Below, one piece after another: positions 1-6,089 of a stretch of DNA of 6,089 bases. The notes under the pieces are model-generated. The model ran no database searches. It was not told the origin of the DNA and saw only the letters and a list, made by a program, of their open reading frames with translations. The DNA is from Bacteroidales bacterium (GTDB taxonomy: Bacteria; Bacteroidota; Bacteroidia; Bacteroidales; JAAUTT01). Where the stretch lies: assembly GCA_012031335.1 (NCBI GenBank), contig JAAUTT010000304.1, positions 1-6,089 on the forward strand, written 5' to 3'. Made by a program: the position numbers and the translations under genes. The first letter of the stretch is position 1; every line of letters begins with the position of its first letter.

Positions 1-1322
1 GGATTTTAAATTTCCGTTTTTGTAATATTCCTTCCAAACTCCTTCTTTCAAACCAACAACATAATTGCCAGTTTCAATATTATCGCCAATTCTTAAAATC
101 CATTCACCGTCCATTTCACCATCGATGTATGTTCCTTTAGCAACAGTATCCCCCGCTTCATTAAATTCAATGAAAATTCCATCCCTCTTTCCCTTAACAT
201 ATTCTTCAACCCGTAAAGGTTTCCCATTTTTATAAAACCATTTCCATTCTCCATCAAATGAGCCATTAGTAAAATTTCCAATCTGTTCCTGAATTCCCTC
301 TCCAAAAAAGAATTTCCACTCGCCCGTTTGCCGGTTATTTTTAAAGTTCCCTTCACTTCTCAACATACCATCTTCATAAAAATTTTTCCATAAACCTTCT
401 TTTTTCCCGTCTTCGGTAAGCTTTCCCTCACTAACAAGTTTTCCGTTATCGCTAAATATCCTTGCATTAACAATTTCGCCAAGCTCATTGTAAAATTTAT
501 GTATACCAATTGGAACATCATTTTATAAAAACCTTTTCTTTTAGGATTGCCGTTTTCATAGTATTCAATCCTCTCATCAAGAGAAAATTCAATGCTTTTA
601 TCAGGTTGTTTTAAATTTCCATTCTCGTATAATAACGAAACTACAACATTTCCTCTTTCATTAAATTCTTTTGCATAACCAGTTATGGTATCGTTTTTAT
701 AATATTTCTCACTTTTAATTTTGCCGTCATCATATAAATCAATCCATGTACCTTGCTTTTGGCCACCATTATTATAACGATTAACATATTGTCTTTCAAT
801 CATATAATCATTATAGAATTCATAAAGGGTAATTACATTACCTTCTCTGTTAAACTCTTTACCAGCACCATTTCGTTTGCCATTTTTATAATTAATAATT
901 TCTTTAACTGAACCATCCTCAAAATAATAGTAGGATATACCTTCCTTCTTATCATTAACAAATAACTCTTTTGATTCAAGATAGTTAATATTACTACTAT
1001 TAATAAAATTAGCAACATTATATTTGTAGAAATAACCGTTACGTTTACCTAAAACATAATTGATTTTTTCAGTTGTATCGCCCTTTTCATCGTAGAAAAT
1101 CCAGGTACTGTCCAAAAGAAAATTTCTTCTGTTACCTTCTGATTTTTTTACTCCGTTTAAATAGTAAGTAATCCAATAACCATCCGGCTTTCCATTAATC
1201 ATATTACCCTCGCTTGAAACTTTGCCATTAGGGTATAATAATTTAACATAGCCATTTTGTCCACCGTCCTGGGCATAAATATGACCTACACAAAAAATAA
1301 ATAATATAGCAAGTTTATACAT
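1..1322 (-). CDS. Exported MORN/YwqK-type repeat protein, partial at window edge, one frameshift
   Basis: The protein starts with a signal peptide (MYKLAILFIFCVGHIYAQ: one Lys, hydrophobic core, cleavage near AQ; no lipobox). The rest is a tandem array of roughly 18 or more units of about 20-25 residues with the pattern G-x-W/Y-x-x-Y/F-x-x-x-G plus KxEGxxxNGKxxG, as in MORN_2 (YwqK-family) repeats. The ATG at 1322 is preferred because the signal peptide begins there; an in-frame ATG at 1358 would add 12 residues. The frame breaks at the T4 run 521-524. Adding one T lets the repeats continue (FYKNDVPIGIHKFYNELGE, later GLWKNFYEDG and GEWKWFYKNGK) to position 1 with no stop, giving at least 441 residues. 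The C-terminus lies outside. It follows nadA on the same strand, 46 bp downstream. Such proteins are common in Bacteroidota and are often labelled 'YwqK antitoxin', but no toxin is seen here. Function unknown; probably periplasmic or surface-exposed. Confidence 0.85.
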
Positions 1323-1368
1323 AATTCCGGTTATTAGAACATAAATGTTTAATAGCAAAACAATAAGC

Positions 1369-2323
1369 TTATTGATTTAAGTTTTTTGATACTTCGAGCA
1401 TTCTCATAATAGGCTTTCTAGCTTTTTCCATTAAACCATTGTCCAAATTTATCTCATATGTATCATTTTTTAAAGAATTAAGTATTTTTTTTAAATCAAT
1501 TAATTTCATAAACTGGCAATCGTTACAAGCACAGGTGGAATCATTAGGAGGAGCAGGTATAAATTTTTTGGTTGGATTTTTCTTTTTCATTTGATGTAAA
1601 ATACCCGACTCCGTAGCAACAATATAAACCTGTGAGGGATCCTGAATGGTGTATTTCAATAAGGCAGCAGTAGAACCAATAAAATCCGAAATAATTAATA
1701 CCGGTTTATCGCATTCAGGATGAGAAATCAATTTAGCTTCCGGATTTTCATTTTTAACTGTATAATTTTTCAAGTGAAAACCTCTGATGAACATGACAGC
1801 TTCCATTCCAAATTAGTAAATCACGTCCAGTCTTACTTTTAATATAGTCACCCAAATTTCTATCAGGGGCAAAAATAACTTTTTTATCTTCAGGAATACT
1901 TCTAACAATCTCATATGCATTGGAAGAGGTACATATAATATCCGACAGGGCCTTTATTTTTGCAGTAGTATTTATATACGTAACAACAGTTGCTTCGGGA
2001 TGTGAATTTACAAAAGCTTCGAATTTATCTTCGGGACAGGAATCTGCCAAGGAACATCCAGCATTTAAATCCGGTAAAAGTACCTTCTTGTCAGGACATA
2101 TAATTTTGGCAGTTTCGGCCATAAAATGAACCCCGGCAAATACAATGATTTCAGCATTGGTTTTAGCAGCTTCTTGTGCAAGCGCTAAACTATCTCCAAT
2201 AAAATCTGCAACTTCCTGTACTTCATCAATTTGATAATAATGTGCCAGAATAATAGCTTTCCTCTGTTTTTTTAGATCAGCAATTTCCTGTATCATTTGC
2301 GCTTTATCAACACCTATATTCAT
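1369..2323 (-). CDS. nadA: Quinolinate synthase NadA, split by one frameshift
   Basis: NadA condenses iminoaspartate with dihydroxyacetone phosphate to quinolinate, the precursor of NAD, using an oxygen-sensitive [4Fe-4S] cluster in the cytoplasm. The first frame (2323 to about 1766) holds AHYYQ at residues 27-31, [14 protein letters not shown] at 61-74, GCSLADSC with Cys90, CTSSNA at 131 and WNGSCHVH with Cys176. The second frame continues with [39 protein letters not shown] and the cysteine cluster CACNDC before MKL. The three expected cluster cysteines are therefore all present: Cys90, Cys176 and one in CACNDC, probably the last. The frames join near 1754-1772; dropping one base, for example from the T5 run at 1766-1770, gives about 317 residues, normal for the family. 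Start ATG 2323 is followed by a helical lead-in typical of NadA; no clear ribosome site is seen. nadB and nadC are not adjacent. Confidence 0.95.
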
Positions 2324-2575
2324 ATATATTATTTTTAATTCTTATATAAAAGAAATATGATGATAATGATGTCCTGTTAATACTGTTCAAAAATTAACTG
2401 CAAAACTGTTGATTTTTTTGAAATCAAGAATATAAAAACAGGTTATAAACACCTTCTCATTTCAAAATAAATTTAAGATTAGGTATTTATTGATTTATTA
2501 ACATCATGTTCATATTGGTTTGAGCTAATAAAAAAGTCAGTGTCAATTATTATTCCACATGGTTTATTTAATGTT

Positions 2576-2602
2576 AAAAAAAGGTTATTTATTTTAATAA
2601 CC
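2576..2602 (-). terminator. Weak hairpin plus T-run, terminator-like on the minus strand
   Basis: On the minus strand GGTTATT (2602-2596) pairs with AATAACC (2589-2583) across a 6-base loop, followed directly by seven T (2582-2576). The shape fits an intrinsic terminator, but the 7-bp stem has only two G-C pairs and such a stem is nearly expected by chance in this AT-rich region. No gene lies upstream of it on the minus strand, so it would have to end a short unannotated RNA. Confidence 0.25.
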
Positions 2603-2758
2603 ATATTTGGAATGGTCCCGATTTCTTATAAAGAAAACAGCCATATCAAAAAACCAGGATCATTTGTACTTTTTATCCATAAATAATTGCATACTTATTA
2701 ACAACTTTTTGGCAGCATTTGTTAAAAGACCGATATTGAAGTAAAAACCCTATGCAAA

Positions 2759-2776
2759 AAATACTTTAAGGTATTT
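2759..2776. promoter_or_regulatory. 18-bp near-palindrome, possible operator
   Basis: AAATACTTTAAGGTATTT pairs with its own reverse complement at 8 of 9 positions (mismatch 2765/2770). It overlaps the candidate -33 element upstream of rpiB-rrf2-hemW, a common place for a repressor site, and the operon encodes an Rrf2-family regulator. Given the AT content, one such palindrome somewhere in the region by chance is not very unlikely, so the assignment rests mainly on position. Confidence 0.25.
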
Positions 2777-2793
2777 ATATTTTAATAATTTTG
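2765..2793 (+). promoter_or_regulatory. Candidate Bacteroidota-type promoter for rpiB-rrf2-hemW
   Basis: TAATTTTG at 2786-2793 matches the Bacteroidota -7 consensus TAnnTTTG exactly. TTTA at 2765-2768 is a one-mismatch version of the -33 TTTG, 17 bases upstream. Transcription would begin near 2800, leaving a leader of about 85 bases before the rpiB ATG. It is the only exact TAnnTTTG I found on the plus strand of the intergenic region. Confidence 0.45.
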
Positions 2794-2885
2794 TGAAATT
2801 ATATAACCGAATTTTATATCAGTATGTCGGCTTTATACTTGAACAGGCATTTTTAGTACATTAAATAAATAGTAATTGCTTAGGA

Positions 2886-3322
2886 ATGAGATTAGGATTA
2901 GCCAATGACCAATGCAGGTTTTCAATTGAAAATGAAATATACCTTATTTAAAATCTTTGGGATACGAGGTTATAAATTATGGATCGGACACTGCCGAATC
3001 TGTTGATTATGCTGATTTTGCCCATAAATTAGCATCTGCAGTTGAGAAAAATGAAGTTGATCTTGGTATTTCTATTTGCGGAAGCGGAAATGGAATAAAC
3101 ATTGCTGCCAACAAACACCAGGGAGTGCGGTCAGCACTCTGTTGGATTCCCGAAATCAGTAAACTGGCAAGGCTTCATAATAACGCAAACATATGTGCTT
3201 TACCAGGTCGTTTTATTACCAGGGAACAAGCAGTAGCTATAATCGATCAATTTTTGAATACCTCTTTTGAAGGAGGACGGCACGAAAAAAGAATCAAAAA
3301 AATCCCTTTACAAAATCAATAA
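2886..3322 (+). CDS. rpiB: Ribose-5-phosphate isomerase B, N-terminus hidden by two single-base insertions
   Basis: RpiB interconverts ribose 5-phosphate and ribulose 5-phosphate in the pentose phosphate pathway. The frame from 2957 gives the body of the protein: GYEVINYGSDT, DYADFAHKLASAV, the active-site cysteine in ICGSGNGI, ALCWIPEISKLARLHNNAN with the conserved His, ICALPGRFI and EGGRHEKRI. It lacks the N-terminal strand with the DHAG motif. That part lies just upstream from ATG 2886: MRLGLAND, then (dropping one A at 2911-2912) HAGFQLKMKYTLFK, then (dropping one A from the run 2950-2953) SLGYEV. The restored protein is 144 residues, the usual RpiB length, with His9 and Cys64 in place. 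The TTG at 2957 that a gene caller would take as start is the internal codon for Leu24. It is the first gene of a tight plus-strand cluster; the Rrf2 gene starts 8 bases after its stop. Confidence 0.95.
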
Positions 3323-3330
3323 ATAATTTT

Positions 3331-3765
3331 ATGCTCTCAAATACCAGTAAATATGCGATTCGTGCAGTAATCTACCTTGCCCTTAACGGGAACAAAGATT
3401 CAAAAATCGGAATAAAACAAATTTCTAAAGACCTTTCAATTCCCACACCTTTTTTAGGTAAAATTTTGCAATCCCTTGCAAAACATAAACTCCTGGCTTC
3501 AACAAAAGGGCCTCATGGTGGGTTTTCTCTTGGAAAAAGTGCAAGCGATATCTCACTCATGGATATTGTTGAAATTATTGATGGTCTGGATAGTTTCAAT
3601 ATGTGTGTATTGGGTCTCGAATCCTGTACAACAAGTGAATCCAATTGTCCTATTCATAGTAATTACGCCTCTATCAGGGAACAATTGAAAAACCTTTTTC
3701 AAACCGAGAATATCGGAATTCTGGTTGAGAAAATAAAATCATCCGAAAAGCAATTAATTATCTGA
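3331..3765 (+). CDS. Rrf2-family transcriptional regulator with three conserved cysteines
   Basis: This intact 144-residue protein is of normal length for the Rrf2 family (IscR, NsrR and relatives), which are dimeric winged-helix DNA-binding proteins. The N-terminus MLSNTSKYAIRAVIYLAL is the typical first helix; residues about 27-60 form the helix-turn-helix (ISKDLSIPTPFLGKILQSLA); STKGPHGGFSL at 57-67 is the wing; and DIVEIIDGLD at 78-87 leads to the dimer helix. Cys92, Cys99 and Cys106 have C-x6-C-x6-C spacing in the loop where Rrf2 sensors bind an Fe-S cluster (IscR has C-x5-C-x5-C). Family knowledge suggests sensing of Fe-S status, nitric oxide or redox, but the ligand cannot be read from sequence. 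It sits 8 bases after rpiB and 6 bases before hemW, so it is probably co-transcribed with both. No frameshift is seen. Confidence 0.92.
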   Translation: MLSNTSKYAIRAVIYLALNGNKDSKIGIKQISKDLSIPTPFLGKILQSLAKHKLLASTKGPHGGFSLGKSASDISLMDIVEIIDGLDSFNMCVLGLESCTTSESNCPIHSNYASIREQLKNLFQTENIGILVEKIKSSEKQLII

Positions 3766-3771
3766 CAGCCA

Positions 3772-4900
3772 TTGGCAGGGATATACATTCATATACCTTA
3801 TTGCCGTAAAGTTTGTTATTATTGCGATTTCCATTTTAAAGCTTCATTTAAAGATGTAAATCCGGTATTGACTGCTGTTAATAGAGAATTGGAATATCGC
3901 CGGGATTACCTGAAAGACGAAGAAATTGAAACCATCTATTTCGGGGGAGGAACTCCCTCTTCTGTTGATATTACCTTTATTAAAGAAATTCTCGCTACAG
4001 TTTATAATAATTTTTCTATAACACGCCATCCGGAAATTACGCTGGAGGCAAATCCCGACGATCTTCATCCGGCTTACCTCAAAAGCATCCTCCAAATTGG
4101 CATTAACAGATTGAGCATTGGAATACAATCTTTTCGTAAAAAGACCTGTTGTGGATGAACCGGCGACATAATGCTGCAAGAGCTATCGATTCCATAAAAT
4201 TTGCAAAAAAGAGGGATTCGAAAATATAAATGGCGATCTTATTTATGGTATACCCGGTTTAACAGAAGAAGCATGGAGAGAAAATCTCCATATGTTTTTT
4301 GACTTGGAAATTCCTCATCTTTCTGCATATCACCTTACTATTGAACCGAAGACGGTTTTCGGGGTTAAAAAAAAACCGCTGGACAATTCACCGAAATTTC
4401 TGAAGATGAAAGTATTCTTCAGTTTGAAGTTTTACTGGACGAAACTCAAAAACATGGATTTCAACATTACGAAATTTCAAATTTGCAAAAAGGATTTTTA
4501 TTCAAGACATAACCTGGGTTATTGGAACAATCAAAAATATCTGGGAGTCGGCCCTTCTGCGCATTCATTCGACGGAATTACACGGTGTTGGAATACAAAA
4601 CTGCATCATGTATATATAGAAGGAGTAAATTCCGGCCAAAAATATTACGAAGTTGAGCGGCTAAATACCTCAGAAAAATTTAACGACTATGTTTTAACCC
4701 GATTGAGAACAATGTGGGGTTTGGATTATAAATATATCGCTCAAAATTTTGGAGAAGCTTATGTGAAAGAAGTTTCGAGGATTTCGGAAAAATACAATAA
4801 TTACCTGATAATGGAAAACGACTGTATTACACTGAATACCAAGGGCAAATTTATTGCCGATCGAATTGCCTCTGAATTCTTTATTGTGGATGTTAATTAG
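3772..4900 (+). CDS. hemW: HemW, radical-SAM haem chaperone (coproporphyrinogen oxidase-like), several frameshifts
   Basis: HemW is a radical-SAM protein related to HemN that binds haem and is thought to deliver it to target proteins. The start reads MAGIYIHIPYC with Cys11-x3-Cys15-x2-Cys18 followed by Asp-Phe. HemN has a further Cys two positions on, absent here, which favours HemW. GGGTP is at 58-62; EANPDD and LSIGIQSF follow. The frame then breaks repeatedly. Adding one base in each of the runs 4138-4142 (A), 4205-4210 (A), 4367-4375 (A), 4482-4484 (T) and 4487-4491 (A) restores LLWMNRRHNAARAI, EGFENINGDLIYGIPG, AGQFTEISEDES, HGFQHYEISNFAKKDFYS, then GYWNNQKYLGVGPSAHSF, to the stop at 4900. 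The result is exactly 377 residues, normal for HemW. The start is TTG as read; the bases ATTGGCAGG could be ATGGCAGG with an extra T, giving the same protein. Last gene of the rpiB-rrf2-hemW cluster. Confidence 0.93.
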
Positions 4901-4905
4901 TTAAA

Positions 4906-5589
4906 TCATTTTTTAAGTTCAGCCATTTTAATTATCAGTGAAACCATCTCCTCCGGTTTGGTAGTCATGCAGTTAAATCGAATATCAAACCAGGTATAAT
5001 CATTGTTTTTCCCTTTGAAAAATTCACGATATTTTTCGCGCTTTTGATCAATTTCAATAGCATACTTCTTGGCTTCAAGAATTGATAAATGATATTTTTC
5101 GCAAAGTCGCAGGGCCCGCCATTCAAGAGGTGCTTCAAGAAAAATATGCAACGACTTATTGATGTCTTTTGTAAAAGCAATTCCTCCTCTACCTACTACC
5201 ACAACATTACCATGATTTGCTATAGAACGGATTATTTTACCTGTTGTATTTAGGATTTTCTGATCACTTTTATAGTATTTGGACGATTGAGAACTTAATA
5301 TCTCATCCAGGATACCTCGCTTATCTTCAAATACCTGTTTAATGGTTTCAGGCTCCAGATTCAGTTCTTTTGCTGCTTCTGCAAATATCTCCTTACCTAC
5401 CCATTTCCATTCATGATGCTTTACAGATTCGCTCTTGCGGGTATTTAAAGCTTCAGTTAGTAATTTAGCTACGCACTTTCCAGGACAGCCCATTTCCCTG
5501 GCTATGGTTATTACCGGACCAGGGTCTGTACTTTTCAGATCAATTTCCTGGTATCTATCTTTCAGATAACTAATAAGATTGATACTCAT
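4906..5589 (-). CDS. Cytidylate kinase-like family protein
   Basis: An intact 227-residue protein of the cytidylate kinase-like family, P-loop proteins related to Cmk that are often found alone and poorly characterised. Residues 26-44 (VITIAREMGCPGKCVAKLL) resemble the family's nucleotide-binding opening, ITI(S/A)RE followed by a glycine loop without the classic GKS/T. VVVGRGGIAF is at 130-139, LEAPLEWRALRL (strand, then NMP-kinase-like Arg helix) at 151-162, DQKREKYREFF at 181-191 resembles the Arg-rich lid, and DYTWFDIRFN at 197-206 is the usual C-terminal strand. A phosphotransfer role on a nucleotide is likely from the family; the substrate, CMP or another, is not shown. It is convergent with hemW: the stops are 5 bases apart, with no hairpin between them. 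The start ATG 5589 has an A/T-rich leader and no clear ribosome site or TAnnTTTG promoter box. Confidence 0.88.
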   Translation of the reverse strand: MSINLISYLKDRYQEIDLKSTDPGPVITIAREMGCPGKCVAKLLTEALNTRKSESVKHHEWKWVGKEIFAEAAKELNLEPETIKQVFEDKRGILDEILSSQSSKYYKSDQKILNTTGKIIRSIANHGNVVVVGRGGIAFTKDINKSLHIFLEAPLEWRALRLCEKYHLSILEAKKYAIEIDQKREKYREFFKGKNNDYTWFDIRFNCMTTKPEEMVSLIIKMAELKK

Positions 5590-5745
5590 AATATATGATA
5601 TTTAAATTGAATCGAAACTGAAAGGACTATAACGAAGAGAACTTTTTTATATAAAATTAATAAAAAACAGGAAGATTTTCAACTAGATAATGTTTTAATT
5701 ATATTGAAATCTTTTTTATTAAGTGTAGTATGAAATGCCTTGGAA

Positions 5746-6089
5746 TTAAGGATAATCCGGTTCCCTAAACCTTTGGAAAGTTCCTTTTTTAAAGTTGGTG
5801 AGCATCATATATTTTTCTGAAGCTGCATAATTTCATCAATATCTTTATCCTGTTGTGCTTTCATAAGCAATAATTCAGTCTCCTTTAGCATTGTCTGAAC
5901 TTTCTTGCTTTTAAAATCCATCAGCCGTTCCGGAATCAGGGTCCTGATCTTCATATCTTCGGTTTCAACAAATGTCCCCTTTTTTACTCCATATTTTACT
6001 TAACTGGTAGGGAGTTGAAAACAGGTCAGTAGCTAACCTGCTTATATGATTATCGGCATGTTGAATAAAAATATTTACTGTCCAGTTCC
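5746..6089 (-). CDS. dnaG: DNA primase DnaG, C-terminal part, partial and frameshifted
   Basis: No long open frame exists here, but pieces in different frames join into the C-terminal, helicase-interacting region of a Bacteroidota-type primase. From the window edge the minus strand reads NWTVNIFIQHADNHISRL, ATDLFSTPYQLSKIWSKKG. Dropping one G in the run 5976-5979 gives TFVETEDMKIRTLIPERL and MDFKSKKVQTMLKETE, continuing as DIDEIMQLQK. Dropping one base in the T5 run 5812-5816 and adding one near 5785-5793 gives IYDAHQL and LKKELSKGLGNRIIL. The layout xxxISRLAxDL, PYxLSKI, LxxLxPxxxxxFK and a terminal LGxRIIL matches my recollection of Bacteroidota DnaG ends. As read, the frame stays open to a TGA at 5679; one missing T near 5748 would instead place a stop directly after RIIL, which I prefer. 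The catalytic domains lie outside the window. Confidence is limited because no catalytic motif is visible. Confidence 0.72.

Larger units (their letters stand above)
2324..2885. other. Divergent intergenic region between nadA and rpiB
   Basis: This 562-bp AT-rich stretch has stops in all frames and no fragment that I can match to a protein, even allowing for single-base indels of the kind seen around it. It should hold the promoters for nadA (minus) and for rpiB-rrf2-hemW (plus). Supported items are the candidate promoter and near-palindrome at 2759-2793 and a weak terminator-like hairpin at 2576-2602. For nadA, the nearest approach to the Bacteroidota -7 box is TATTCTTG on the minus strand (2432-2425, one mismatch to TAnnTTTG), about 100 bases upstream of the start; this is weak. 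No tRNA, recognised riboswitch or repeat array is seen. Confidence 0.6.

Noticed and set aside
93..356. Apparent 87-residue minus-strand gene
   Set aside because: It is the wrong frame of the MORN repeat gene; the correct frame over the same bases reads repeat units such as GEWKWFYKNGK.
1..1322. Toxin-antitoxin system suggested by the 'YwqK antitoxin' family name
   Set aside because: The protein has an export signal and no toxin gene lies on its visible 5' side; the family name alone does not support a toxin-antitoxin role.
1750..1810. Programmed ribosomal frameshift in nadA
   Set aside because: No convincing slippery heptamer plus structure, and neighbouring genes show the same homopolymer indels in both directions, so one technical cause explains all.
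1920..2129. Open frame on the plus strand inside nadA
   Set aside because: Antisense shadow of strongly conserved NadA coding sequence.
2409..2427. Inverted repeat TTGATTT / AAATCAA upstream of nadA
   Set aside because: Stem of 7 bp with only one G-C pair and no T-run in a useful place; expected by chance in AT-rich DNA.
3844..4179. Open frame on the minus strand inside hemW
   Set aside because: Antisense shadow of the HemW N-terminal half, including EANPDD and the GGGTP motif.
3772..4900. HemN (oxygen-independent coproporphyrinogen III oxidase)
   Set aside because: The radical-SAM motif is followed by Asp-Phe rather than the extra cysteine of HemN, and the GYW/YLGxGPSAHSF segment fits HemW.
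5643..5667. Inverted repeat TTTTTTAT / ATAAAAAA between dnaG and the cytidylate-kinase-like gene
   Set aside because: Pure A/T stem with a 9-base loop; too weak to support a terminator call.

Overview
The window is a stretch of ordinary AT-rich chromosome, most likely from a member of the Bacteroidota (perhaps Bacteroidales/Marinilabiliales, which cannot be settled from this sequence). The grounds are the DnaG C-terminus of the Bacteroidota type, a secreted MORN-type repeat protein whose signal peptide ends in AQ, the lack of clear Shine-Dalgarno sequences, and one good match to the Bacteroidota -7 promoter box TAnnTTTG. I find no mobile element, CRISPR array, RNA gene or convincing new system.

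Layout. Positions 1-2323 are on the minus strand: nadA (quinolinate synthase, 2323-1369), then a long exported MORN/YwqK-type repeat protein (1322 down to the window edge). Positions 2324-2885 are a 562-bp divergent intergenic region with a candidate promoter, a near-palindrome and one weak terminator-like hairpin. Positions 2886-4900 are a tight plus-strand cluster: rpiB (ribose-5-phosphate isomerase B), an Rrf2-family regulator with three cysteines, and hemW (radical-SAM haem chaperone). Positions 4906-5589 hold a cytidylate-kinase-like gene on the minus strand, convergent with hemW. From 6089 down to about 5746 (minus) lies the C-terminal end of DNA primase dnaG, in broken frames.

The dominant signal is single-base frameshifts. 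Five of the seven genes (MORN protein, nadA, rpiB, hemW, dnaG) can be read as full, well-conserved proteins only after adding or removing single bases, about a dozen in all, nearly always inside homopolymer runs. Correcting them gives RpiB of 144 residues, HemW of 377 and NadA of about 317, all normal lengths. The Rrf2 and cytidylate-kinase-like genes are intact. Adjacent housekeeping genes are unlikely to decay together while keeping all their conserved motifs, so I infer uncorrected long-read indel errors rather than pseudogenes. Any automatic annotation here will show false short ORFs and false starts.

Functionally, the genes cover NAD synthesis (NadA, a [4Fe-4S] enzyme), pentose-phosphate metabolism (RpiB), haem/Fe-S biology (HemW), replication (DnaG) and nucleotide metabolism. 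The Rrf2 regulator could sense Fe-S status or a related signal and act on its own operon and possibly on divergent nadA; that is inference.
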